Positions 8,116 through 16,376 are shown, counted from the first letter of the stretch. The stretch: DNA of 46,880 bases from an uncultured Opitutia bacterium (GCA_903825285.1 CAIJZY010000028.1:1-46880), one strand, 5' to 3'. Translations and numbers: made by a program. The notes: generated by a model not told the origin, from the sequence alone.

Positions 8116-9537
8116 TCACGGCCCCACGGTTTTCTGCAGCTCGATGAACTCCGCGAAATCCGCGCCGTCCTGGGGCGTGGCAAAGTACGGCAGCAACGCG
8201 TCCGAGTTGGGCGGATTCTTGCCCTCGTGCGCCGCCTGGTAGGCCGTCACGGCGGCTTTCACCAGCGGCTGGACCTTCGGGGCCAGCTCCTCGAGGCGCG
8301 CCACCTCGGGGGGATAATCAATCTTGGTCGTGGTCGCGCCGGACGGGTCATAGGTCATGGTCGTGCCGTCGGGGGCGGTCACGGTGAGGGGTGCGCCCTC
8401 CTCCATGGAAAGTCCGGTGTAGTCTTCGCCGCCCACCGTGCGCACCGCCTTGATATAGTGGCCGCGGCCGACGAGCGGCTCGATCGAGCCCGGTGACTGC
8501 CCATGATCGATCCGGTACTGGTGCCGCGCGGCGGAGATCTGCCGGAGGTTGTTCATCATGTTCCGCTGCACCTCCCAATGGGCCAGGCCCAAGGTGGGCA
8601 GCTTGGCCGGCGGCTTGCTCGTCGTGACGGCCGTCAGCCTGGCCTTGGCCTCGCTCAGGTCCGCGACGTCCGTCTTCAGGGCCGCCACTTCACTGGCCAG
8701 CCTACGGTTGTCCTGGCGCAGCGCGGCGACCAGGTCGTCATTCGCGGGCGCCGCCGCCGGCGGGGGCGTCTCGGGGCGGTTGCGGTGGCTGATCCCGACA
8801 TAGGTGCCGGCGGTAAACGCGAGCAGCACAGCAACCGCCGCAAGGGTGATGATTTTGGTGGTCATAAGGGAAGCCAGCAGGCCGGCGCCGCCCGCCGAGA
8901 CCGCCTGCGCCGCCAGCACGGCGGCGAGGCCCGCGGGCGCGGCGACCAGCGACTGGGCCGACACGATCGCCCCCAGCGCCTCGGCGGTTGACGTGATGCC
9001 GCGCCGGGCCAGCGCCACCCGCAGTTTCTCCAGGGCCCGGTCGGTCCGCATGCGCGCGGCGTCCTCCGACACCTGCAGCGCCACGCCCACCTCGGCAAAG
9101 GGCCGGCGCTCCAGGAAGCGCAGCACCACCGCCGCGCGGTCGGCCTCCGGCAGCTCGTCGATGGCCTCGTCCAGCAAGGGCCGCAGCCGGTCCCATTCGG
9201 GGTTCGGCGCGCCGGCCGGAGCCGTCTCAAGGGCCGCGGTCTCGCGGACTTGGCGGCGTTGCTCGGAGATCATAAGGGAGATGGCGGCGTTGCGCGTGGC
9301 GGCGTGGAGCCAGGCGGACAGCACGGGGTGGCCCGCCAGCTTCCGCGCATCGCGGGCCAGGGCGGTGAACACCTGCTGCGCCACGTCCTCCGCCCGGTGC
9401 GGGTCGCCCCCGGTCCGCCGCAGCGCGGCGGCGTAGACCAGGTTGACATGACGATGCACCAGCTCGGCGAAGGCCGGTTCGGAACCATCCTCGGCATAGC
9501 GCCGGAGCAGGTCGGTGTCATCGTTCATGCGGCTCAC
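8116..9537 (-). CDS. ECF sigma factor fused to a membrane anchor and pilin-like repeats
   Basis: A 473-residue protein, more than twice the usual ECF length. Sigma region 2 spans about residues 23-90 (AEDVAQQVFTALARDA) and region 4 about 121-174 (ELPEADRAAVVLRFLERRPF, then VSEDAARMRTDRALEKL). An Ala-rich linker is followed by one membrane segment near 226-246 (KIITLAAVAVLLAFTAGTYV), a heptad-like coiled stretch at 267-302, and a C-terminal part beyond the membrane. In that part, NNLRQISAARHQYRIDHGQS...YIKAV and a second AYQAAHEGKNPP...LLPYF resemble the globular part of type II pseudopilins. No anti-sigma gene is adjacent, so the extension may control the sigma domain in cis (inference). It diverges from the metallophosphoesterase. 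Confidence 0.85.
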   Translation of the reverse strand: MSRMNDDTDLLRRYAEDGSEPAFAELVHRHVNLVYAAALRRTGGDPHRAEDVAQQVFTALARDARKLAGHPVLSAWLHAATRNAAISLMISEQRRQVRETAALETAPAGAPNPEWDRLRPLLDEAIDELPEADRAAVVLRFLERRPFAEVGVALQVSEDAARMRTDRALEKLRVALARRGITSTAEALGAIVSAQSLVAAPAGLAAVLAAQAVSAGGAGLLASLMTTKIITLAAVAVLLAFTAGTYVGISHRNRPETPPPAAAPANDDLVAALRQDNRRLASEVAALKTDVADLSEAKARLTAVTTSKPPAKLPTLGLAHWEVQRNMMNNLRQISAARHQYRIDHGQSPGSIEPLVGRGHYIKAVRTVGGEDYTGLSMEEGAPLTVTAPDGTTMTYDPSGATTTKIDYPPEVARLEELAPKVQPLVKAAVTAYQAAHEGKNPPNSDALLPYFATPQDGADFAEFIELQKTVGP

Positions 9538-9635
9538 CAGAGTAAACCGCGCCCGGCCCGGAACCGAACAGAAAATCGCCCGGGCCTGTTTCCCGTGATT
9601 GCGCGGCGCGACGCCGCGGGGCCCGCCACCGGATT

Positions 9636-9663
9636 GTTGCGAGGTTTTCGCTCGTCTCGCAAC
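9636..9663. promoter_or_regulatory. 8-bp inverted repeat in the sigma/metallophosphoesterase divergent promoter
   Basis: GTTGCGAG (9636-9643) and CTCGCAAC (9656-9663) are exact reverse complements separated by 12 bases, ending 23 bases before the metallophosphoesterase ATG. The spacing suits a dimeric regulator or an mRNA hairpin in the leader. It lies in the 149-base gap shared by the two divergent genes. No known consensus is recognised. Confidence 0.35.
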
Positions 9664-9686
9664 GCGACCGGGCGACGCTCAACGCC

Positions 9687-10913
9687 ATGATCAAACTGCT
9701 GCGCACCCTCTGGACCGGACGCAGGCCAAGCCTGGCGCTGGCGGCCCTGGCGCTGGCGGTGGGGACGCGCGCCAACGATCCGGTCGTCCACGCCAGCCGG
9801 CCGGCCCCGGCCCGGCAGCCCGTCACCTTTGTTTTCACCTCGGATGTCCACTATGGCCTGAATCGCAGCTATTTTCGCGGGGCGGTCAACGTCGAGGCCC
9901 GCGTCGTCAACGCCGCGATGGTCCGGAAGATCAACGCGCTTCCCGCCGCCACGTTGCCGGCCGACGGCGGCTGCCGGTCCGGCCAACCCGTGGGTCCGAT
10001 CGCGTTTGTCGTGGTCACCGGCGACATCACGAACCGGCAGGAACTTTATCCGCTCCACATCCAAAGCGCGGCGGTTTCGTGGGACCAGTTTGAGACGGGC
10101 TTCATCCGGCTGCTCGCACTGCGGGATGCCGCCGGAAAGGCCACGCCCCTGCTCCTCGTGCCCGGCAACCACGACGTCTCGAATGCCATCGGCTCGCCCA
10201 GCCGGCTGGTGCCGGCGACGGATGCGACCGCGATGGTGGAGATCTACAACCGGATGATGCACCCGGCGGTGCCGCGGACGAAGGACACGTATCATTACGC
10301 CACCGACAAGATCAGTTATTCCCTGGACCTGGCCGGCGCCCACCTGGTGTTCCTCACCATGTGGCCCGATCGCGTCGCCCGCGCCTGGATCGAGCGCGAC
10401 CTGCAGGGCGTGCCCGCGGCCACCCCCGTGTTCCTCTTCTGCCATGACCAGCCCGACATCGAGGCCAAGCACCTGACCAATCCGAACGGCGACCACGGCA
10501 TCAACAGCCACGACCGATTCGAGAACCTCGTCGCCGACTCCTGCGCCGACGGCAGCACCATCAAGGCGGACACTTTGGTCGAGCAGCGGGCGCTCGCGGC
10601 CTTCCTGAAGGCGCACCGCAACATCGTCGGCTATTTCCACGGCAACGCGAACTGGCAGGAATTCTACACCTGGAAGGGCCCCGACGCCGACCTCGCGCTC
10701 AACGTGTTTCGCGTGGACTCCCCGATCAAGGGCCGGGAGTCGGGCAAGAACGAGTCCCGGCTCTCCTTCCAGGTCGTGACCTACGATGTGGCGGCGCGGA
10801 CGCTCACGGCGCGTGAATGCCGCTGGAACTCACTGGGCGCGGCCGACCGCGATGCGGCCCCCGTGGGGTGGGGTGCGTCGCGAACGGTCAGCCTCGCCCC
10901 GCGCGAACAATAG
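9687..10913 (+). CDS. Secreted calcineurin-like metallophosphoesterase
   Basis: A 408-residue protein with an N-terminal export signal (LALAALALAVGTRAND). The dinuclear metal-site blocks appear in order: FTSDVHYG (D-x-H), VVVTGDITN (GDxx), LLVPGNHDVSN (GNHD), FLFCHDQPD and GYFHGNANWQ (GHxx-like, with Gly-His-Gly replaced by HGN). The family hydrolyses phosphomonoesters, diesters or nucleotides, and a periplasmic location suggests scavenging. The substrate is unknown. It is transcribed away from the fused sigma factor and is followed by a secreted toroid-like protein on the same strand. Confidence 0.88.
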   Translation: MIKLLRTLWTGRRPSLALAALALAVGTRANDPVVHASRPAPARQPVTFVFTSDVHYGLNRSYFRGAVNVEARVVNAAMVRKINALPAATLPADGGCRSGQPVGPIAFVVVTGDITNRQELYPLHIQSAAVSWDQFETGFIRLLALRDAAGKATPLLLVPGNHDVSNAIGSPSRLVPATDATAMVEIYNRMMHPAVPRTKDTYHYATDKISYSLDLAGAHLVFLTMWPDRVARAWIERDLQGVPAATPVFLFCHDQPDIEAKHLTNPNGDHGINSHDRFENLVADSCADGSTIKADTLVEQRALAAFLKAHRNIVGYFHGNANWQEFYTWKGPDADLALNVFRVDSPIKGRESGKNESRLSFQVVTYDVAARTLTARECRWNSLGAADRDAAPVGWGASRTVSLAPREQ

Positions 10914-10963
10914 GTCGGCCCGCCGCCGGCCGGCATGACTGGGCGCGGACCGCGCCTTCCGGC

Positions 10964-11008
10964 GCTTCGTGCCCTTCGTCGTAATCTCCATCCCGCCACC
11001 GGCGGGAT
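10964..11008. repeat. Single copy of the CTTCGTG-type repeat plus an 8-bp hairpin
   Basis: GCTTCGTGCCCTTCGTCGT (10964-10982) belongs to the same word family as the repeats at 12.9, 14.3 and 37.5 kb. It is followed by a perfect hairpin, ATCCCGCC-ACC-GGCGGGAT (10990-11008). The hairpin has no T-run, so it is a weak terminator candidate for the metallophosphoesterase gene. Confidence 0.4.
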
Positions 11009-11042
11009 TGCACCGCCCGCGCGACCCGTTGACACTGTGGCC

Positions 11043-12854
11043 ATGATCGCTCTCCCGCGGGGTGGCCGGTTTCTCGTCGCAGCCGTTTTCGCCGTGCTGA
11101 CACCGGCGGTCCGCGCACAGGCTCCCGCCGCCGACTCCTACCGGATCCAGTTCCTGGAACGCTGCCGGGTGGCCCGCGGGATCATGGCGCAGCAGGCCTG
11201 GGAGCCGGGCACGGACTCGCGCATGCGGATTTATCTGGGCGTGGTGAAGATCGCCACGGGCCAGGACGCGGCCACCGGCCAGCGCTACCTCGCCGAGGCC
11301 GTGGCCGACACCAGCCAGACGTGGGGCAGCTTCGAGGTCTACGCCTTCATGGACGCAGTCCTGCGCCTCGGGCCCAAGCTCGCCCCCGCGCTCGTGGACC
11401 GGATCCACTCCCGCCTCGCCGCCAGCTTCACGCGCGACTTCGGCTTCACCGACAACCACATGCTGCAGTACCGCACGGCGCGGTACCTGTTCGGCCAGAC
11501 CTGGCCCGAAGGTCCCCGGCTCGCCGACGGCTCCACCCCGGGGCAGTCGCAGCAGGACGCCGCCCAGTGGATCGAACAGTGGATCGACGCCACGGTCCGC
11601 CGCGGCATGTACGAGTACGACTCGCCCAACTACCATCACATGTACCTGCTCTGCTTCGCGACGCTGCACCAGTACGCGCGTGACGAGCGGATCCGGCAAA
11701 AATCCTGGATGATGATGCAGGTGCTGCTGGCCGACTGGGCGACCAAGTACCTCGCCGGCGACTGGGTCGGCGCCCACAGCCGCGAGAAGTACAACCAGGT
11801 CACCCACACCCGCGAGCACACCGGCGCCGCCACGCAGTTCGGGCGCCTCTACTTCGGCGGCGCGCCGCTCCGGCTCGACCTGGCCGAGTGCTACTACATC
11901 GCGCTCGGCGCGCAGCAGGAGTTCGAGTGCCTGCCCCTGATCGAGCGCCTGGCCAACGACCGCTCCCGGACATACGTGCTGCGCGAGCTGAAGGCGCCCC
12001 GGCGCGGCCCGCGCATCCATGACGGCGAGCCCACCTGGACGTACACCTACATGACGCCCACGTTCGCGGTCGGCTCGTCCTGGGGCGACCTCACCGACGT
12101 CGAGAATCACCGCTGGGACCTGACCTGGAAGTCGCCGCACGACGGCGCGACGTGCTTCTTCATCAACCCCTCCTACTCCGCCGAGCAGCTGAGCCGCTAC
12201 TTCGACACGCCCGTGGACAAGGTGCTCGCCGACATCGTCCGGCAGCGCCCGTACTACGCGAACCCCAACAAGTGGGTCGAGGGCTCGCCGTACGAGGACG
12301 TCTGGCAGCACGAGAACACCGTGGTCGACCTCTACAATCTCCCGCCCGACGCCGCCCGGCAGCACATCAACGGGTTCTTTCCGCACATTCTCACCGAGCG
12401 CCGCGAGGCCGGCGGCTGGATCCTCGTCCATGCCGACCAGATCTTCTTCGCCGTCTGGACCAGCGTGCCCGGCACATGGGTGTACGAGCCTGACTACGAG
12501 CGACGGGTGCTCCAGCACCCGCGGACCGCCGTCATCCTCGAGGCCGTGCCGGCGAGCGAATACCCGAGCTTCGACGCCTTCTGCGCGCGCATGCAGCAGC
12601 TCCGGCCGAAGTTTGACGAGTCCACCCTCACCGCGGACTACACCACCAGCCGCGGCCATCGGATCCAATTCACGCACCGGGGCGCGCGGATCGTGGACGG
12701 GGTGACGGCCAACCTGGCCGAGTGGCCGCTCTTCGAGGGCCCGGGGATGAACGCGCGCCGCGGCACCGGCGTGTTCACGCTCCAATACGGCGACGAGCAT
12801 GTGACGCTCGACTTCAATCGCGCGACCGCGACGACCAACACTGCCGCCCGCTAG
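11043..12854 (+). CDS. Secreted protein of unknown function, probable alpha/alpha-toroid (lyase-like)
   Basis: A 603-residue protein, with start ATG 11043 chosen because a signal peptide follows (GGRFLVAAVFAVLTPAVRAQ). The first half is helical with conserved-looking aromatic/His motifs (TDNHMLQYRTARYLFGQTWP, YEYDSPNYHHMYLLCFATL, HSREKYNQVTHTREHTGA); the second half is beta-rich. This two-part design, and the Tyr/His/Asn-rich motifs, recall heparinase/alginate-lyase-type polysaccharide lyases, but the family is not recognised with certainty. It is extracytoplasmic and probably acts on a polysaccharide (inference). The 129-base gap upstream contains a repeat copy and a hairpin, so it may have its own promoter. 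Confidence 0.7.
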   Translation: MIALPRGGRFLVAAVFAVLTPAVRAQAPAADSYRIQFLERCRVARGIMAQQAWEPGTDSRMRIYLGVVKIATGQDAATGQRYLAEAVADTSQTWGSFEVYAFMDAVLRLGPKLAPALVDRIHSRLAASFTRDFGFTDNHMLQYRTARYLFGQTWPEGPRLADGSTPGQSQQDAAQWIEQWIDATVRRGMYEYDSPNYHHMYLLCFATLHQYARDERIRQKSWMMMQVLLADWATKYLAGDWVGAHSREKYNQVTHTREHTGAATQFGRLYFGGAPLRLDLAECYYIALGAQQEFECLPLIERLANDRSRTYVLRELKAPRRGPRIHDGEPTWTYTYMTPTFAVGSSWGDLTDVENHRWDLTWKSPHDGATCFFINPSYSAEQLSRYFDTPVDKVLADIVRQRPYYANPNKWVEGSPYEDVWQHENTVVDLYNLPPDAARQHINGFFPHILTERREAGGWILVHADQIFFAVWTSVPGTWVYEPDYERRVLQHPRTAVILEAVPASEYPSFDAFCARMQQLRPKFDESTLTADYTTSRGHRIQFTHRGARIVDGVTANLAEWPLFEGPGMNARRGTGVFTLQYGDEHVTLDFNRATATTNTAAR

Positions 12855-12877
12855 GACGTTTGGATTAGTTTGGGTCC

Positions 12878-13040
12878 ACCGCGAAGAGCACGAAGGACAC
12901 GAAGCTCAGACTGCACTTTGCGGTCATAGCGGCCTTCGCGGTAACCACGGGTTGGATTCCAATCCGTTTTACCGCGAAGGCCGCGAGGCGCGAGAAGGCT
13001 GAGGCTTGGGCTTCGTGTGCTTCATGCCCTTCGCGGTATA
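12878..13040. repeat. 163-bp nested palindromic element (MITE-like)
   Basis: The outer arms (about 12878-12905 and 13013-13040) pair with three mismatches over 28 bases; the left arm begins ACCGCGAAGAGCACGAAGGA. Inside, 12929-12944 and 12969-12984 are a perfect 16-bp inverted pair (GCGGCCTTCGCGGTAA), and GGATT-CC-AATCC sits at the centre (12954-12965). All three pairings share nearly the same centre near 12958, so the element would fold as one long hairpin. The arm words recur singly elsewhere in the window. No coding capacity is visible. This fills most of the gap between 12855 and 13058. Confidence 0.7.
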
Positions 13041-13058
13041 AAACCCTCCACCCACGTC

Positions 13059-13187
13059 TCACGGATCGGCCGGCGCCGGGTAGATGGCGCGCACGCATGA
13101 ACGGTCGGACGTAAACAGCACCTCGCGCTGGTCGGGCGAGAGCACGGGATGCCGGCGGTTGTCCTGCTTCAGCCACGAGGATCCGCT
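13059..13187 (-). pseudogene. C-terminal fragment of a beta-propeller (PD40/oligogalacturonate-lyase-like) protein
   Basis: About 42 codons before a stop read SGSSW...HPVLSPDQREVLFTSDR and then AIYPAPADP. The HPxxSPD...VLFTSDR pattern is the terminal blade of TolB/PD40-type propellers such as oligogalacturonate lyases. No start codon or upstream blades fit in the space before the URO-D gene, so this looks like the surviving tail of a deleted gene. It lies between the long palindrome and the URO-D cluster, suggesting a past rearrangement. The call rests on motif resemblance only. Confidence 0.4.
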
Positions 13188-13248
13188 CACGCCGAGCGGT
13201 ACAACGTCTCTGCGGCCTTTTCTCCCGTGGAGCCGTCCAACGCCGGTG

Positions 13249-14280
13249 TCACGCCGAGTGTGACACCGAGGAAATGAGCGCGTCGACGTTGGCAAACGGC
13301 GTCTCCACCGCGAGCGTGCAGCCGGAGCTGAGCACGAAGCGCGTGTGGCCCGCCGTGCGGGCGGCGGCGAGCGCCTGATCCGCGGCGCGGCGCACGGCCG
13401 CGGGGTCGCCCTGGGCCAGCACGCTCACCGGGTCGAGGTTGCCCCAAAGCGCGATGCCCGGGCCCACGGTCCGGCAGGCCAGGCCGAGGTCGGTGCGATG
13501 ATCGATCTCCAGGCCGTCGGCGCCGCTCCGCGCCATGTCGGCGAGGATCGGGCGGGCGTCACCGCAGATGTGGAGCGTGACGGGCTTGCCCGTCGCCGCC
13601 TTCAGGCCGGCGATCAGCTGTTGCTCGTAGGGCAGCGCGAACTCGCGGTAACGCTGCGGCCCGATCAGGCCGGCCGGCGAGTCGCCGCCCGTCAGCAGGT
13701 CCGCGCCCGCCGCGGCAAGCGCGCGGCCGTAGGCGAGGCCATACTCGGCGCAGCGCGCCATCAGCGCCCGGACCAGCGCCGGGTCGTCCTCCAGCGCGAG
13801 CATCAGCTCGTTGATCCCCATCAGGGCCGCGGCCAGGGAAAAGGGAAACTGGTCGAAGCACGCCACGACCGCGACATCGCGGCCGAGCGCCGCCACCACG
13901 CGACGCAGCGCGGCCAGCATCAGGGGATAGCGCCCCTGCGTCTCCGGGTCCGGCGGCGGGATGCCCCGCACGTCGAGCGCCGTCCGCACCCGCGGCTCAT
14001 CCAGCCCGCCCCACGGCTGGTCCTCGGCCAGCGCGCCGACCCGCGCGCCCATCGCCTGGGCGCTGACCCACGTGTCGGCCGAGATGAACACCGCGTCCGG
14101 CCGAAACCGCTCCCACGTCCGGATCACCGCGTCGGCCATCACGTGCGCATCGCTGGTGAAACGGTGCAGCGACACCCCCGCGACCCGCGCGCAGAAATGC
14201 ACCGTCAGCGGCGCCACCGGCACCCGCGAGCCCGGTTTCCCCTGAAGCGTTTCCAGCACGAGCTGCCGCGAGGTGCACAT
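13249..14280 (-). CDS. URO-D/MtaA-family protein (methylcobamide methyltransferase-like)
   Basis: A 343-residue TIM-barrel protein of the uroporphyrinogen decarboxylase superfamily. It retains the MtaA/MtbA-type zinc ligands: H and C in LHICGDARPI and the distal Cys in FVLSSGCTLAVETP, plus ALWGNLDPVSVL. The family includes porphyrin decarboxylase and corrinoid-linked methyltransferases; the zinc motif favours a methyltransferase that activates a thiol acceptor. True HemE features are not evident. It is third in a minus-strand run of three URO-D paralogues, 75 bases after the second. No corrinoid-binding protein gene is adjacent, so the methyl donor is unknown. Confidence 0.85.
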   Translation of the reverse strand: MCTSRQLVLETLQGKPGSRVPVAPLTVHFCARVAGVSLHRFTSDAHVMADAVIRTWERFRPDAVFISADTWVSAQAMGARVGALAEDQPWGGLDEPRVRTALDVRGIPPPDPETQGRYPLMLAALRRVVAALGRDVAVVACFDQFPFSLAAALMGINELMLALEDDPALVRALMARCAEYGLAYGRALAAAGADLLTGGDSPAGLIGPQRYREFALPYEQQLIAGLKAATGKPVTLHICGDARPILADMARSGADGLEIDHRTDLGLACRTVGPGIALWGNLDPVSVLAQGDPAAVRRAADQALAAARTAGHTRFVLSSGCTLAVETPFANVDALISSVSHSA

Positions 14281-14298
14281 GACGAGGAGGTGAGTCAG

Positions 14299-14349
14299 CC
14301 ACGAAGCGAAAGCTCCCGCCGTGCGGCGGAAGCTTCGTGGGCTTCGTGG
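14299..14349. repeat. Inverted CCACGAAGC repeat between URO-D genes
   Basis: CCACGAAGC (14299-14307) pairs with GCTTCGTGG at 14332-14340, and a second GCTTCGTGG follows directly (14341-14349). The loop includes a further CCGCC/GGCGG pairing. The words match the repeat family of the long palindrome at 12.9 kb. It sits in the spacer between two URO-D genes and could act as a transcript-processing or attenuating hairpin. Confidence 0.5.
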
Positions 14350-14355
14350 TGAATT

Positions 14356-15426
14356 TCAGGTCGCATAGCGCTCGGGGTGTTCGCGGGCGTGGCGGTCGAG
14401 GCCGTCCATGATCGCGCGGCAACTGTCCTGCCAGCGGTCCGGCGGCATGTCCTCGGTGATGCCGACGAGCAGCCCGTCCGGCGTGCCGGCCTGCTCGAGC
14501 AGGTCCACGGTCGTCGCCTCCACCTGCGCGTCGGGCGCAAGGTGCACCGACGAGGGAAAATTGATCCAGAGGACCTTGTCCGGCCACGCCGCGCGGGCCT
14601 GGGCCAGGGTCTGGTCGGTGTCGGGCGCGGGCGTGAAGGCCTCGAGGTAGTCGAGGTCTGTGCCCGCGATCGCCGGCGCGAGGATCCGCGTGTTGGCGTC
14701 GAAATGGCAGCCGATGAGCTTGCCGTGGCGGTGCATGATCTCCGCCGCCTCCTGGTAGTGCGGCACGAAATAGGTCGCGAAGTTCGCGGCGCCGATGATC
14801 TCCGGCGTGACGTTGCCGCCGTAGTTGGCGTGGCTGGCCGGCGACTGCGCCACGAGCGGGTAGATGCGGCGGCGGTTCTCCACCAGGATCGCGTAGAGGC
14901 TCAGCACCTCGTCGCGCCGCTCGACCCACTCCTCGCAGTACTGCTCCATGCCCATGACGCTGCCGGAAATCAGCTCCTGCATGGGCTCGAGTCCGAAGGC
15001 CGCGCGGAAGATCGCGTCCTCGCCGAACGCCGCCTGGGCCCGGGCAAATTCGGCGTAGGTCGGCTCATAGACCTCGTCCCGCAGGAAGAACCGGATCGCG
15101 GCGTAGTCCTCGGGCCGCTTGAGCAGCAGCTCGTGCCGCCAGGTGGTGAAGCCGACATCCTCGGTCAGGGCGGTGAGCTCGCCCACGGGCGTCTCGTGCC
15201 GCGTCCGCGTCAGCCGCCGCCCGTTCTCCCAGTAGGTGTGCTGCGTGGTCCGGACGTTCGGCCGGTGCGTCCGGAAGACCGGCAGGCGGTTCACGATGCA
15301 CATGCCGCGGTTGCGCATCGCCCGCTCGGCCGCGCACTGCGGGATCATGCACTCATACATGGTGAACGGCACGCGGTCGCCGTGTCCGCCGCGCAGGGCC
15401 CGCTCGACTCGCGCGCGCGGGGTCAT
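14356..15426 (-). CDS. URO-D-like protein, second of three, lacking the distal Cys
   Basis: A 356-residue protein starting at ATG 15426, which overlaps the stop of the upstream URO-D gene by four bases (ATGA), implying translational coupling. It opens with MTPRARVERALRGGHGDRVP, the usual URO-D-like start. The barrel motif LIGCHFDANTRIL keeps a His, but where MtaA-type proteins carry the distal Cys this one has LLVGITEDMPPDRW. That change suggests a different metal site or a partner role. The segment MCIVNRLPVFRTHRPNV is not seen in its neighbours. Substrate unknown. The frame stays open upstream through the neighbouring gene, but that extension is not coding. Confidence 0.8.
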   Translation of the reverse strand: MTPRARVERALRGGHGDRVPFTMYECMIPQCAAERAMRNRGMCIVNRLPVFRTHRPNVRTTQHTYWENGRRLTRTRHETPVGELTALTEDVGFTTWRHELLLKRPEDYAAIRFFLRDEVYEPTYAEFARAQAAFGEDAIFRAAFGLEPMQELISGSVMGMEQYCEEWVERRDEVLSLYAILVENRRRIYPLVAQSPASHANYGGNVTPEIIGAANFATYFVPHYQEAAEIMHRHGKLIGCHFDANTRILAPAIAGTDLDYLEAFTPAPDTDQTLAQARAAWPDKVLWINFPSSVHLAPDAQVEATTVDLLEQAGTPDGLLVGITEDMPPDRWQDSCRAIMDGLDRHAREHPERYAT

Positions 15427-16376
15427 GGGTAGTTGCCCTCGTGCCGCCAGATGTTGAGCATGGTCTCGTAGCTGGCGAGGGGCATCCCGGTGTAGACACA
15501 GTTGCTCGTGGAGAAGATGTAGCCGCCGCCCGGCATGCCGCTGCGCAGCGCGTGGCGCGCGGACGCCTCGATCTGCTCGGTCGTGCCGGTGTCGAGCATG
15601 CCGCAGTGGACGTTGCCGATGAGGCAGACCTCGTGGCCGTGGCGGCGCTTCACCTCGGCGAGGTCCACGCCGCCCTGCGGGTCGAGCGAGTGCAGCGCGT
15701 GCGGCTTGGTCGCGACCAGCTGGTCGAGGATCGGCATGATGTTCCCGTCGGTGTGCTTGATCACGTAGTAGCCGAGGTCGCGGTAGCCCTTCGTCACCTC
15801 GGCGAGGTAGGGCGTCACGAACTCGGCGAACTTCGCCGGGCTGAGGAACGGCCCGGTGTTGAAGCAGTAGTCGGCGCAGAGCGCGAAGCCGTCCAGCCCG
15901 CCCGGCCGGCGCATCCGCGCGGCGTAGGCCAGCGCGTTCCGCACCCAGCCCGCGGTCTGCGCCTTCAGCTTCTCCGGCTCCTCCACCAGCTGGACCGAGA
16001 ACGCCTCCATCTCGGTGCCGTTCGGCACGGCGAAGGTCGCGTCGCCGTGCGCCATCAGGAAGTACCGGTCGCCCGTCCGCTCGCGGATCAGGTCCACCAG
16101 GCGCGACAGCTCCTCCTCCGAGGCCGGGTTCGCGTGGAGGAAGATGGCGCTGTGCTCGTAGCGCTCCGCCGTGGTGATGAAGAGGTCCGCCATGTCGCGC
16201 CGGTGCAGCTCGCGCTCCCGCGGCTCCATCTGCAGCCACTGCTCGTAGTTGCGGTGCAGGGGATGGACGCGCCCGAAGGCCTCCATGGTGAGGTAGAACA
16301 CGAGCTCGAAGTGCGGCACCCGCCCGGTCAGCGGGCGGCGTTCGAGGGCGGCGATGAAGCGTTCGCGCGGGGTCAT
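15423..16376 (-). CDS. URO-D-like protein, first of three
   Basis: A 317-residue protein with start ATG 16376 (MTPRERFIAALERRPLTGRV), the typical family opening. Possible metal ligands are the His/Asp of YVIKHTDGNIMPIL and the Cys of FSTSNCVYTGMPLASY; HSLDPQGGVDLAEVKRRHG corresponds to the dipole region before a GN motif (IGNVHCGML). It is the promoter-proximal gene of the triplet and diverges from a radical SAM gene across 171 bases. The three paralogues differ clearly in their metal-site motifs, so they are more likely to have distinct roles than to be redundant copies. Confidence 0.83.
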   Translation of the reverse strand: MTPRERFIAALERRPLTGRVPHFELVFYLTMEAFGRVHPLHRNYEQWLQMEPRERELHRRDMADLFITTAERYEHSAIFLHANPASEEELSRLVDLIRERTGDRYFLMAHGDATFAVPNGTEMEAFSVQLVEEPEKLKAQTAGWVRNALAYAARMRRPGGLDGFALCADYCFNTGPFLSPAKFAEFVTPYLAEVTKGYRDLGYYVIKHTDGNIMPILDQLVATKPHALHSLDPQGGVDLAEVKRRHGHEVCLIGNVHCGMLDTGTTEQIEASARHALRSGMPGGGYIFSTSNCVYTGMPLASYETMLNIWRHEGNYP

